Part shown: one piece after another, positions 1 through 6,508 of the stretch | Layout of the letters: the number at the start of each line of letters is the position of its first letter | Numbering within the stretch: the stretch's first letter is position 1 | Assembly (NCBI GenBank): GCA_946405045.1 | Contig: CAMJFV010000051.1 | Location: 1-10,271, forward strand | Direction of reading: 5' to 3' | DNA from: an uncultured Bacteroidales bacterium | Lineage (GTDB): Bacteria; Bacteroidota; Bacteroidia; Bacteroidales; Paludibacteraceae | Length of the DNA: 10,271 nucleotides | The notes under the pieces: model-generated | What the model was told of the DNA's origin: nothing | Database searches by the model: none | The model's input: the letters and a program-made list of their open reading frames with translations, nothing else | Program-made: the position numbers and the translations under genes

Positions 1-743
1 GAGTGTTGCAACATATTCCCGACGTCGCCCCTGCCCTCTTTCATCAATCTCATATCAAAATCCACCCAACACATATCGCCGACATAACGCTCGCTCTCTG
101 GCATCAGCGTCGACATCTTCGGATATTGCAGACAGATGGTGTGGTCGGCACGGATGATCGAACGGGACAAATCGGAGAGTTCACGATCCTCACCCATGAG
201 TCCGGACGGAAGATCCACGGAGACAAGAATCGAATCCCCACGTCGCTCCCCATTCACAAAATCGATCACATTGCCAAGAAACGAATCCTTATTCACCACC
301 CTGTTGATTCCCGATCCAAGCAATCCGTCGATAAGCCAAAGATTCTCTTTCTGCAAAAATGGCCTAATCTTTTCAATATCGTCGACGGAAGAGATCTCAT
401 ATATATCTATATAATCCTTCACATTGGCATACGCCTGGGCAAAGTCAGCAGTCTGACGGTCGCTCACCTTAATATAGAATACCACGACCTCATAATCAGA
501 GCGTAGCATATCCGCCACACAGAGAGCGTCTCCACCGTTGTTTCCGCCTGATGCCAGAACGACAAACCTTCGTTTTGGCATTTCAGCGACGGTGCGGTCT
601 GATCTATTCGCCATCAATTCCGTCAATCTTGAATATAAAGCGGACGAGGCACGACGCATAAGGTCGAAAGATGTGATACCTTCAACGGCAATCTCCTGTG
701 CGTCAAGAGATTTAACTTGGGATGCAGAAAATATTGGAATCAT
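1..743 (-). CDS. nnr: NAD(P)H-hydrate epimerase / dehydratase, N-terminal part (cut by window edge)
   Basis: Cytoplasmic metabolite-repair enzyme. The YjeF_N domain epimerises R- and S-NAD(P)H hydrates, and in bifunctional forms a C-terminal kinase-like domain dehydrates the S form. The first 247 residues are visible; the rest lies beyond position 1. Family signatures are present: A64-S-G-G-N-N-G-G-D72 (phosphate-binding loop), D139-G-L-L-G-S-G145, and V176-D-L-P-S-G181, which holds the conserved Asp. The start is the ATG at 743-741, where the product begins MIPIFSASQVKSLDAQEI as usual for this family. A TAATTTTG box lies 20 nt upstream. The gene is transcribed divergently from the porin-imelysin cluster across 333 nt. 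Whether the dehydratase domain is present cannot be seen; bifunctional is the usual form in Bacteroidales. Confidence 0.92.
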   Translation of the reverse strand, partial: MIPIFSASQVKSLDAQEIAVEGITSFDLMRRASSALYSRLTELMANRSDRTVAEMPKRRFVVLASGGNNGGDALCVADMLRSDYEVVVFYIKVSDRQTADFAQAYANVKDYIDIYEISSVDDIEKIRPFLQKENLWLIDGLLGSGINRVVNKDSFLGNVIDFVNGERRGDSILVSVDLPSGLMGEDRELSDLSRSIIRADHTICLQYPKMSTLMPESERYVGDMCWVDFDMRLMKEGRGDVGNMLQH

Positions 744-763
744 TTTGATTTATCTATTTCTAA

Positions 764-771
764 CAAAATTA
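764..771 (-). promoter_or_regulatory. -7 box of the nnr promoter
   Basis: Read on the minus strand this is TAATTTTG, an exact match to the Bacteroidetes -7 consensus TAnnTTTG. It ends 20 nt before the nnr ATG, close to the 20-23 nt found for the other promoters in the window. The -33 position is poor: GTG at 793-791 in place of TTG, with a 19-nt spacer. A weak or activator-dependent promoter is therefore possible. Confidence 0.6.
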
Positions 772-834
772 CTGTTTTTGCGCAGTCCGACACGCAGATT
801 TTTGCAAAAAAATGTAGAAGAGATTTCATTATGT

Positions 835-1023
835 CATCCATTTATTGGTATCACTTTCTTTTCCTCCATTCCACAATACACATTTTTAGGTATTCCCTCA
901 CGTCGACAGATACCAACAATAAGGTATGCGAAAGATAAAATTTGAGAAAAAGAGAATTTTGTAGACAGCGCGTACCCATATATAGGTAGCAGCGAACGGT
1001 TGATTTTTACCCATTTTTGCGTA
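835..1023. promoter_or_regulatory. Array of 16-bp TACC-N8-GGTA inverted repeats (candidate operators)
   Basis: Most of the 333-nt gap between nnr and the porin gene is non-coding and holds related 16-bp sites. They are 877-892 TACACATTTTTAGGTA, 911-926 TACCAACAATAAGGTA, 973-988 TACCCATATATAGGTA and 1008-1023 TACCCATTTTTGCGTA, plus a degenerate one at 835-850 (CATCCATTTATTGGTA). Two are exact TACC-N8-GGTA and two have one arm mismatch. Starts are 42, 34, 62 and 35 bp apart, near whole or one-third helical turns. The last overlaps the first base pairs of the porin -33 element, a place where a bound protein would affect RNA polymerase. The 973-988 site also fits the 7-2-7 heptamer layout of NarL/LuxR-type regulators. 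The sites are seen directly; their role as operators is inferred and the regulator is unknown. Confidence 0.5.
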
Positions 1024-1055
1024 TTGATGCAGAGTATTGTTTAGAAGTAATTTTG
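1022..1055 (+). promoter_or_regulatory. Promoter of the porin-imelysin-cytochrome cluster
   Basis: The -33 TATTG lies at 1022-1026 and the -7 TAATTTTG at 1048-1055, with a 21-nt spacer. Both match the Bacteroidetes sigma-ABfr consensus, and the -7 continues as TTTTGCAC, common in this phylum. The box ends 21 nt before the ATG at 1077, so the leader is very short. The sequence just upstream, CATTTTTGCGTATTG at 1012-1026, recurs almost unchanged in front of the gene at 7360. Confidence 0.8.
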
Positions 1056-1076
1056 CACCCGAAAAATAGACAAATT

Positions 1077-2369
1077 ATGACACTGAAAAAAACGTTTCTT
1101 TTGACAGCAGTAAGCATGGTTGTAAGCACTGCTTCAGCACAATGGAACACAGACAGTACCGAGTACGACAGTTTCAAACATTATCGCATAGGCGGATACG
1201 GTGAGATGCTTGCCAACTTCAAGGATTATGGCATCAACCGTTTTAATGGCACAAGCGAGGGGAACAGCAAAGTGAGACGCAATACAATAAGTATCCCACG
1301 TATGGTTCTTGCTGGCGACGTAAAATTCAACGAGAGATTCTGGTTAGGAATGGAGGTCGAGTTTGAATACGGAGGAAGCGGTCAGGTATACGAACTGGAA
1401 AATACAGAGAATGGAGAATACGAGGTGGAGATGGAGAAAGGTGGAGAAGTTGCCGTCGAGCAATTCCATCTGACTTATCATCTTAACAATCATTTTAATA
1501 TACAGGCTGGTCACATGGTTGTCCCTGTAGGATTAACCAATTCACACCATGAGCCTATCAACTTTTTCGGCACCGTACGTCCAGAGGGAGAGACGACTAT
1601 GCTTCCAAGCACATGGCATGAAACAGGATTACAGGTGTTTGGTCAGTTTGGACGCAGATGGGCAAGTTTCAGATATCAGGCAATGGTGATCACAGGATTG
1701 AATGCCAACGGATTCAACAGAAACAACTGGGCAGGAAAGGCCAACCAAGGAATGTTTGAAGGGGACAACTTCACATGTCCGGCATACGCTACTCGATTGG
1801 AATACACTGGCATCCCAGGATTAAGGTTGGGTGCGTCATTATACTATTGTGATGACGTGGCAGCCAACAGTGACAAACCGAACACCTACAATTTCGAAGC
1901 TCCGGTGACTATCTGGAACGTGGATCTCAAATACCGCAACAAGTGGTTTGAGACTCGTGCGAATATCCTGCAAGGCAATCTTGGCAACAGTGATTTGCTG
2001 AGCTCAAAAAATGTGATGCTAAGCAACAAATCGCCTTACAGCCGTACCGCACCAATCGCAAGCAAGGCTGTGGATTATGGAGTTGAGTTTGGATTCAGAA
2101 TGAAGCCATTGTTCAAGAACAACCGCAATCTCGACTTTACTCCGTTTGTGCGTTACGAATATTACAACACTCAGGAGGAGGTGAAAAATGCTGTGGCAGA
2201 CGACAGATTGGAGACGTCGATGTGGACTGTAGGCCTCAACTACAAACCATTGCCATATCTCGTGGTCAAAGCAGACTACACAAGTCGTAAAATAGGTGAT
2301 GGCAAATACAACGACGAAAACGAATTCGCTATCGGCATTGCTTTCGTCAACTGGTTTTCAAAGAAATAA
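1077..2369 (+). CDS. Outer-membrane beta-barrel protein (porin-like), first gene of the cluster
   Basis: The 430-residue protein has a signal peptide (MTLKKTFLLTAVSMVVSTASA, cleavage after A21 at ASA|Q). The mature form begins with Gln, as in many Bacteroidetes signal-peptidase-I substrates. The rest alternates short aromatic and glycine strands, for example GGYGEML, ERFWLGMEVEFEYGG, FNIQAGHMVVPVGLTN and PYLVVKADYTSRKIG, the pattern of a 14-18-strand barrel of the porin O/P or maltoporin-like kind. The segment around SHHEPINFFGTVRPEGETT, followed by TWHETGLQVFG, resembles the constriction region of porins fused to imelysin loci, but I do not know the substrate. It ends WFSKK, not with the usual final Phe. 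The frame stays open upstream to 1017, but that extension runs through the promoter; the ATG at 1077 gives a perfect signal peptide. The next gene follows after 23 nt. Confidence 0.85.
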   Translation: MTLKKTFLLTAVSMVVSTASAQWNTDSTEYDSFKHYRIGGYGEMLANFKDYGINRFNGTSEGNSKVRRNTISIPRMVLAGDVKFNERFWLGMEVEFEYGGSGQVYELENTENGEYEVEMEKGGEVAVEQFHLTYHLNNHFNIQAGHMVVPVGLTNSHHEPINFFGTVRPEGETTMLPSTWHETGLQVFGQFGRRWASFRYQAMVITGLNANGFNRNNWAGKANQGMFEGDNFTCPAYATRLEYTGIPGLRLGASLYYCDDVAANSDKPNTYNFEAPVTIWNVDLKYRNKWFETRANILQGNLGNSDLLSSKNVMLSNKSPYSRTAPIASKAVDYGVEFGFRMKPLFKNNRNLDFTPFVRYEYYNTQEEVKNAVADDRLETSMWTVGLNYKPLPYLVVKADYTSRKIGDGKYNDENEFAIGIAFVNWFSKK

Positions 2370-2392
2370 AAAAACAATAAAAATAGTATAAC

Positions 2393-3559
2393 ATGAAAAA
2401 AACCGTACTGATTAGTGTTGCCGCATTGGCAACAATGTTTTTGGGATCATGTAAAGATGACGAACCAGAATCAAATGGTATTCCAGAAGGAACAGCAAAC
2501 GCAGAGATCAACGAGGATCGCACATTAGTCACATCAGAGAATGTAACGAACTGGACACAATATGCAGTGCAGGTGGCAAATCTGTTAGCAAAAGATGCGA
2601 CGACGCTGAGAAATGCATGGGTAACCGACTACAAAGGTTTGGGTTCATACGCAGACCAGTTTAAGAATCCTGGTGCTGGAAAGGACTACACGAGCTACAT
2701 CGGATGTGCACAACAGATCATCGAAGGTTGTGCGGATATCGCCAACGAGGTAGGAACAGCCAAGATCGGTGAGCCTCGCGACCTATGGGAATCTGGCAAA
2801 TACACAGAAGCTGTATATGCGGTTGAGAGTTGGTACAGCTACCATTCGATCGACGACTACAGCAACAACATCTTGTCGATCCGCAATGCATTCAATGGCA
2901 CAACAGATGGTAAGGAGGCAACATCAAGTATCGCTTCATACTTGAAGGCAAAAAACAATGCTTTGTACGAGCAGACTAAGAATGAGATTTCAGCCGCATA
3001 CAATGCGATCAAGAGTATGGCGGCACCATTCCGTAGCCATATCGGAAACAGCAGTGTAGTGGATGCACAGAAAGCTTGTGCTACATTGGAGGCGACACTT
3101 ACCAACAAGGTCAAGCCTGCTTTGCTTAATGCCACTGAGACTGAGATGGAGCCAATCATCAAGAATTATGTAGACGTGGTGGTTGTGCCTACATACGAAT
3201 TGTTGGTGACAAGAAACGTCGCCCTCAACACAGCTGTACGCAATCTTGCCAACAATCCAAGTTCAGCCAACTTTGAGTTGGCAGCCAACGCATGGATGCA
3301 GGCTCGTGAGCCATGGGAGATGAGCGAGGCATTCCTTTTCGGACCAGTTGCAGATCTTGGACTTGACCCTAACATGGACTCATGGCCATTGGACGCAGCC
3401 GCTTTGAAAAACATTCTGAACAATGGTAATTTCCAAGAGTTGGAATGGGAAGGTGAGTTCGATGAAGAAGACGAGACAATCAGCGCAGCACAGAACGTTC
3501 GTGGTTTTCATACTCTTGAGTTCTTATTGTTCTACATGGGAGAGCCAAGAACTTATTAA
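2393..3559 (+). CDS. Imelysin-like (IrpA/ICMP-type) lipoprotein, circularly permuted form
   Basis: The 388-residue lipoprotein has lipobox LGS|C20 followed at once by KDDEPE, close to the Bacteroidetes surface-export signal. It belongs to the imelysin-like superfamily, two four-helix bundles implicated in iron uptake and formerly listed as peptidase M75. The signature GxHxxE is G371-F-H-T-L-E376. The order of segments is reversed relative to canonical imelysins. The normally C-terminal block E145-S-W-Y-S...D154-D...N158-N comes first, and the normally N-terminal block A300-W-M-Q-A-R-E-P-W308, W331-P-L-D334 and GFHTLE comes last, only 12 residues from the end. The same permutation is known from the crystallised Bacteroides ovatus homologue. 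It lies 23 nt after the barrel gene and before a di-haem gene, an established neighbour. It probably binds metal or haem at the domain interface rather than cutting peptides. Confidence 0.93.
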   Translation: MKKTVLISVAALATMFLGSCKDDEPESNGIPEGTANAEINEDRTLVTSENVTNWTQYAVQVANLLAKDATTLRNAWVTDYKGLGSYADQFKNPGAGKDYTSYIGCAQQIIEGCADIANEVGTAKIGEPRDLWESGKYTEAVYAVESWYSYHSIDDYSNNILSIRNAFNGTTDGKEATSSIASYLKAKNNALYEQTKNEISAAYNAIKSMAAPFRSHIGNSSVVDAQKACATLEATLTNKVKPALLNATETEMEPIIKNYVDVVVVPTYELLVTRNVALNTAVRNLANNPSSANFELAANAWMQAREPWEMSEAFLFGPVADLGLDPNMDSWPLDAAALKNILNNGNFQELEWEGEFDEEDETISAAQNVRGFHTLEFLLFYMGEPRTY

Positions 3560-3584
3560 TTTTAGTTAATAAAATTACACTTTG

Positions 3585-3613
3585 ATTCCTTGCCTTTTTT
3601 TAGGGCAAGGAAT
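3585..3613 (+). other. Intercistronic hairpin between imelysin and di-haem genes
   Basis: ATTCCTTGCC (3585-3594) pairs perfectly with GGCAAGGAAT (3604-3613), giving a 10-bp stem around a 9-nt loop that is mostly T. It starts 26 nt after the imelysin stop and ends 36 nt before the next ATG. The T-run is in the loop and none follows the stem, so it is not a standard intrinsic terminator. It may instead protect or process the message and set different levels for the genes on either side. Function is inferred. Confidence 0.55.
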
Positions 3614-3649
3614 GTGTGTATATACGACAAGCAAAACGAAAACAAGCAA

Positions 3650-5173
3650 ATGATTGCTAATATCTCAAAAAGTAAATATTTCCTTATATCAGCTCTGACT
3701 CCCCTTCTGTTGGGATGCGACGAAGAAATTGACGACATTGATAAAATTGATATACCTGAAGGATATATGTTATCAGCAGGAATCAGCACAGTGTTCAACA
3801 ATTCCAGTTTCGCATACGACCAGGATGCCCCATGGGTGGCAGAGAATGTCGCCAACCGTAAACGTTTTACACATGGTGACAAACTATATGATGACGCACT
3901 GACCCAATCATCCGGTTTGGGACCAGTGTACGCAGGATATTCATGTGGATCATGCCACAGAAATGCCGGACGAACAAAACCTGCTTTGTGGACCCAGATC
4001 AGCCAAGACGCGGATGGCACTCCTGTGTATGGAAGTGGAGAATACGGTTTTTCAAGCATGCTGGTGTATGTGGCAAGGAAAAACGGTCAATTTTTCCAGA
4101 ATTACGGACGAGTGCTTCACGACCAGAGTATTTATGGAATACAAGCGGAAGGCAAACTGCAATGTCGTTGGCACTACGAAGATTTTGAGTTTCCAGATGG
4201 AGAGAAATACCAGTTGGCACGACCAGAGTATACCATTACCGATTGGTACGCCAAATATGGTGACACAGATGATCCGATTGATCCCAGCGAACTGTTCTGC
4301 AGTGTGAGAATACCGTTAAGACATGTGGGAATGGGTCAGATGATGGCTCTCGACAGAGAAGAGATCAAACGACTTGCCGCACAAAGCAACTATCCCGAAT
4401 ACGGAATCAGCGGAAGATGTAATTATGTGACCGAGCGTGGAGTTTATGACATTGGATTGTCTGGCAACAAGGCCCAGCATCAAGACCTGACCGTGGAACT
4501 TGGATTCTCGAGCGACATGGGTGCGACAAACAGCCGTTATCCGGAAGAGATCTGTGAAGGACAGACGCAGATGAAAGAAGGCAGCATGATGGGTCTGACT
4601 TACGACCGTCTTGAAGTCTCCACACAAGATATGGAAGATGTTGATTTTTATATGCAGGGACTTGGAGTACCAGCCCGCAGATTAGGCAGCACTACGACAA
4701 AAGTGCAATACCAAGGTCGACAGATTTCAGAACGTGAATACATCGCCATAGGAGAGGAAAAATTCCATGAGGCAAAATGCCATCTATGTCATGTGACCAC
4801 CCTGCACACTCGTCCACGGGGAACAACACTTCTGGCTGGCACAGAACTGCCTTGGCTTGGAAAACAAACAATCCATCCATACAGTGATTATCTCCTACAT
4901 GACATGGGTAGCGAGATTATGGGCGTAGGCCTCAACGACAACTATCGCAGCGGATTGGCGATGGGCAACGAATGGCGTACGACACCGTTATGGGGTATAG
5001 GACTGCAATCGTTGGTCAACAGCCATACCTACTTCCTTCACGACGGACGTGCCCGCAACCTTCAGGAGGCCATCATGTGGCATGGTGGAGAAGGTTATGT
5101 CTCACGTCAGATATTTTCAAAGATGAAAAAAGAAGATCGTTTAGCATTAATAAAATTTTTGGAATCATTATGA
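3650..5173 (+). CDS. Di-haem oxidoreductase lipoprotein (DUF1111 / COG3488 family)
   Basis: The 507-residue lipoprotein (lipobox LLLG|C23, then DEEIDD) has two covalent haem-c sites, C99-G-S-C-H103 and C377-H-L-C-H381. The C-terminal signature F462-L-H-D-G-R-A468...E473-A-I-M-W-H-G-G-E481 is shared with MauG/cytochrome c peroxidase-like proteins. The length matches the DUF1111 family, long described as a predicted thiol oxidoreductase; its true substrate is not established. It acts outside the inner membrane and needs a cytochrome c maturation system elsewhere in the genome. The start is the ATG at 3650, which places a clean signal sequence first; an upstream open frame reaches into the hairpin and is unlikely to be translated. 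Its TGA overlaps the ATG of the next porin (ATGA), implying coupled translation. With imelysin it could oxidise, reduce or strip iron complexes, comparable to EfeB with EfeO; this role is inference. Confidence 0.93.
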   Translation: MIANISKSKYFLISALTPLLLGCDEEIDDIDKIDIPEGYMLSAGISTVFNNSSFAYDQDAPWVAENVANRKRFTHGDKLYDDALTQSSGLGPVYAGYSCGSCHRNAGRTKPALWTQISQDADGTPVYGSGEYGFSSMLVYVARKNGQFFQNYGRVLHDQSIYGIQAEGKLQCRWHYEDFEFPDGEKYQLARPEYTITDWYAKYGDTDDPIDPSELFCSVRIPLRHVGMGQMMALDREEIKRLAAQSNYPEYGISGRCNYVTERGVYDIGLSGNKAQHQDLTVELGFSSDMGATNSRYPEEICEGQTQMKEGSMMGLTYDRLEVSTQDMEDVDFYMQGLGVPARRLGSTTTKVQYQGRQISEREYIAIGEEKFHEAKCHLCHVTTLHTRPRGTTLLAGTELPWLGKQTIHPYSDYLLHDMGSEIMGVGLNDNYRSGLAMGNEWRTTPLWGIGLQSLVNSHTYFLHDGRARNLQEAIMWHGGEGYVSRQIFSKMKKEDRLALIKFLESL

Positions 5174-6432
5174 GAAATATATTCATAGCCTTGATGCTGG
5201 GTTGGTCAGCAGCGGCAATGGCTCAAAGCAATATTGAATTTGAAAAAGCAAATGAAGTATCCACAAGCGACAGTATCGATATGGAAAACGGAGTTATCGG
5301 CATCGCTGACAACCGTGGATTCACATTAAAAAGCAAGAATGATAATTTTGTGTTCAAACCATACTTGTTTCTACAGACACAGGCAAAATTCAACTGGTAC
5401 GACAGCGAGGGATTAGACCAAGCGTACAACCAAGACAATGTGGCGAACAGTGGTTTCGCCATGCCATACGCCATTCTTGGTTTCACAGGAACGACATTCG
5501 GACGTGTGGATTATAACCTATGTATAAATGCATCCGCGTCGGGCGGAAACATCTTGCAACAAGGATGGGTAGACGCGAAGATAAACGACGCCGCAAGATT
5601 CAGAATAGGTAAACTGAAGACTCCTTTCTTCAGCGCAGTACAGACTACTTTGGGAGAGGCATTGTTCCCTATCCTTCCCGTCTCACTGACATCTACTGTC
5701 ATCATGCCATACAGTCTCAATTCGGTATGGCCTACAATCGGCACTGGATTCGATATCGGTCTGGAGTTTCACGGCACAGCCCATCTAAAGAAAGAATGGA
5801 TGATGCACTACGAACTAGGTTTGTGGAATGGCACAGGCAGCGGAGTGAACACAGCCACAAAGACATTGTCTGACGACAACCACATTCCTTCCCTTCTGTA
5901 TGCCGGTCGACTCACATTCATGCCATGGGGAAAAATGCCGAAGACGCAAGGAAACAACCGTATGCTCACTGGCCGACGCATGGAGTTTGGAGTCAGTGCA
6001 GGCATCAACGTGGAGAGTGAAAGCGAGAGCACAAACGACAGTCGTCTTGGAGCAGAGTTCTCAATGCTATACAACCGTTGGTTTGTTGGTGTCGAAGGTT
6101 ATTGGATGCACGTCTCATTCACTGAGCGACAGAAAATCGACGAGGAGTTGGATTACTGGGGAGGATATGCTCAAATCGGATGCTTCTTCAACAGTTCCAT
6201 CCAAGGAGGTCTACGCTGGGATATAATGGACAGAAACGGATCGAGCAAAGATGGATTCCTCAACACCCCTGGAGCTGTGTTGAACTGCTACATCAACAAA
6301 TATAATCTCAAGATCACCGGCATGTACCAGTACACTGGCCGTTGGGGACACAAGACCCAGCTTGACAGAGACAACGACGACCTTGGCATCGCCACACATG
6401 GTGCGACAGTACAGTTGCAGTATAGTTTCTAA
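5170..6432 (+). CDS. Porin of the phosphate-selective porin O/P type
   Basis: The 420-residue outer-membrane barrel has signal peptide MRNIFIALMLGWSAAAMA, cleaved at AMA|Q19. Porin_O_P-like features include FKPYLFLQTQAKFNWYD near the N-terminus, GRVDYNLCINAS, then DAKINDAARFRIGKLKTPFF (residues about 135-155), a plug or constriction segment rich in Pro and small residues, and a final strand ending LQYSF. The terminal Phe is the usual signal for assembly by BAM. The ATG at 5170 overlaps the upstream stop by 4 nt. The frame is open far upstream inside the di-haem gene, but that part is out-of-frame coding sequence. The name phosphate-selective is only a family label; in this context the cargo may be an iron complex or small organic ligand. 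It is only distantly similar to the first barrel of the cluster, so this is not an obvious tandem duplication. Confidence 0.9.
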   Translation: MRNIFIALMLGWSAAAMAQSNIEFEKANEVSTSDSIDMENGVIGIADNRGFTLKSKNDNFVFKPYLFLQTQAKFNWYDSEGLDQAYNQDNVANSGFAMPYAILGFTGTTFGRVDYNLCINASASGGNILQQGWVDAKINDAARFRIGKLKTPFFSAVQTTLGEALFPILPVSLTSTVIMPYSLNSVWPTIGTGFDIGLEFHGTAHLKKEWMMHYELGLWNGTGSGVNTATKTLSDDNHIPSLLYAGRLTFMPWGKMPKTQGNNRMLTGRRMEFGVSAGINVESESESTNDSRLGAEFSMLYNRWFVGVEGYWMHVSFTERQKIDEELDYWGGYAQIGCFFNSSIQGGLRWDIMDRNGSSKDGFLNTPGAVLNCYINKYNLKITGMYQYTGRWGHKTQLDRDNDDLGIATHGATVQLQYSF

Positions 6433-6508
6433 TCCCGTCGCCACAAAAGAAGACGAGCGATTAACATAATCAATGGAAATCAATAGACTATAAATGGTGG
6501 TTAATATA

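Noticed and set aside
3..506. Long plus-strand open frame of 167 codons
   Set aside because: It lies opposite nnr, whose minus-strand product has clear YjeF_N motifs; the plus frame gives no recognisable protein and no promoter.
881..895. CATTTTTAGGTATTC as a further plus-strand promoter
   Set aside because: No TAnnTTTG box is found 19-21 nt downstream (around 915-925) and no gene starts there; it is better read as part of the inverted-repeat array.
1017..1076. N-terminal extension of the first barrel gene
   Set aside because: The extra 20 codons run over the -7 box and leader and put a non-signal sequence before a perfect signal peptide that starts at 1077.
3500..3520. GFHTLE as an HxxE metallopeptidase active site (M75)
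   Set aside because: Structures of imelysin-like proteins showed the motif region differs from HxxE peptidases, so a proteolytic role is not supported.
3562..4059. 165-codon minus-strand frame over the di-haem gene start
   Set aside because: It lies opposite a gene with clear haem-binding motifs and lipobox; composition and content are those of an antisense shadow.
4118..4231. 14-bp direct repeat CACGACCAGAGTAT at 4118-4131 and 4218-4231, exactly 100 bp apart
   Set aside because: The two copies are read in different frames within one gene and have no flanking signs of a mobile element; chance is the simplest explanation.
4972..5169. N-terminal extension of the second porin by 66 codons
   Set aside because: It is an out-of-frame reading of the di-haem gene; the ATG at 5170 in the ATGA overlap begins a proper signal peptide.
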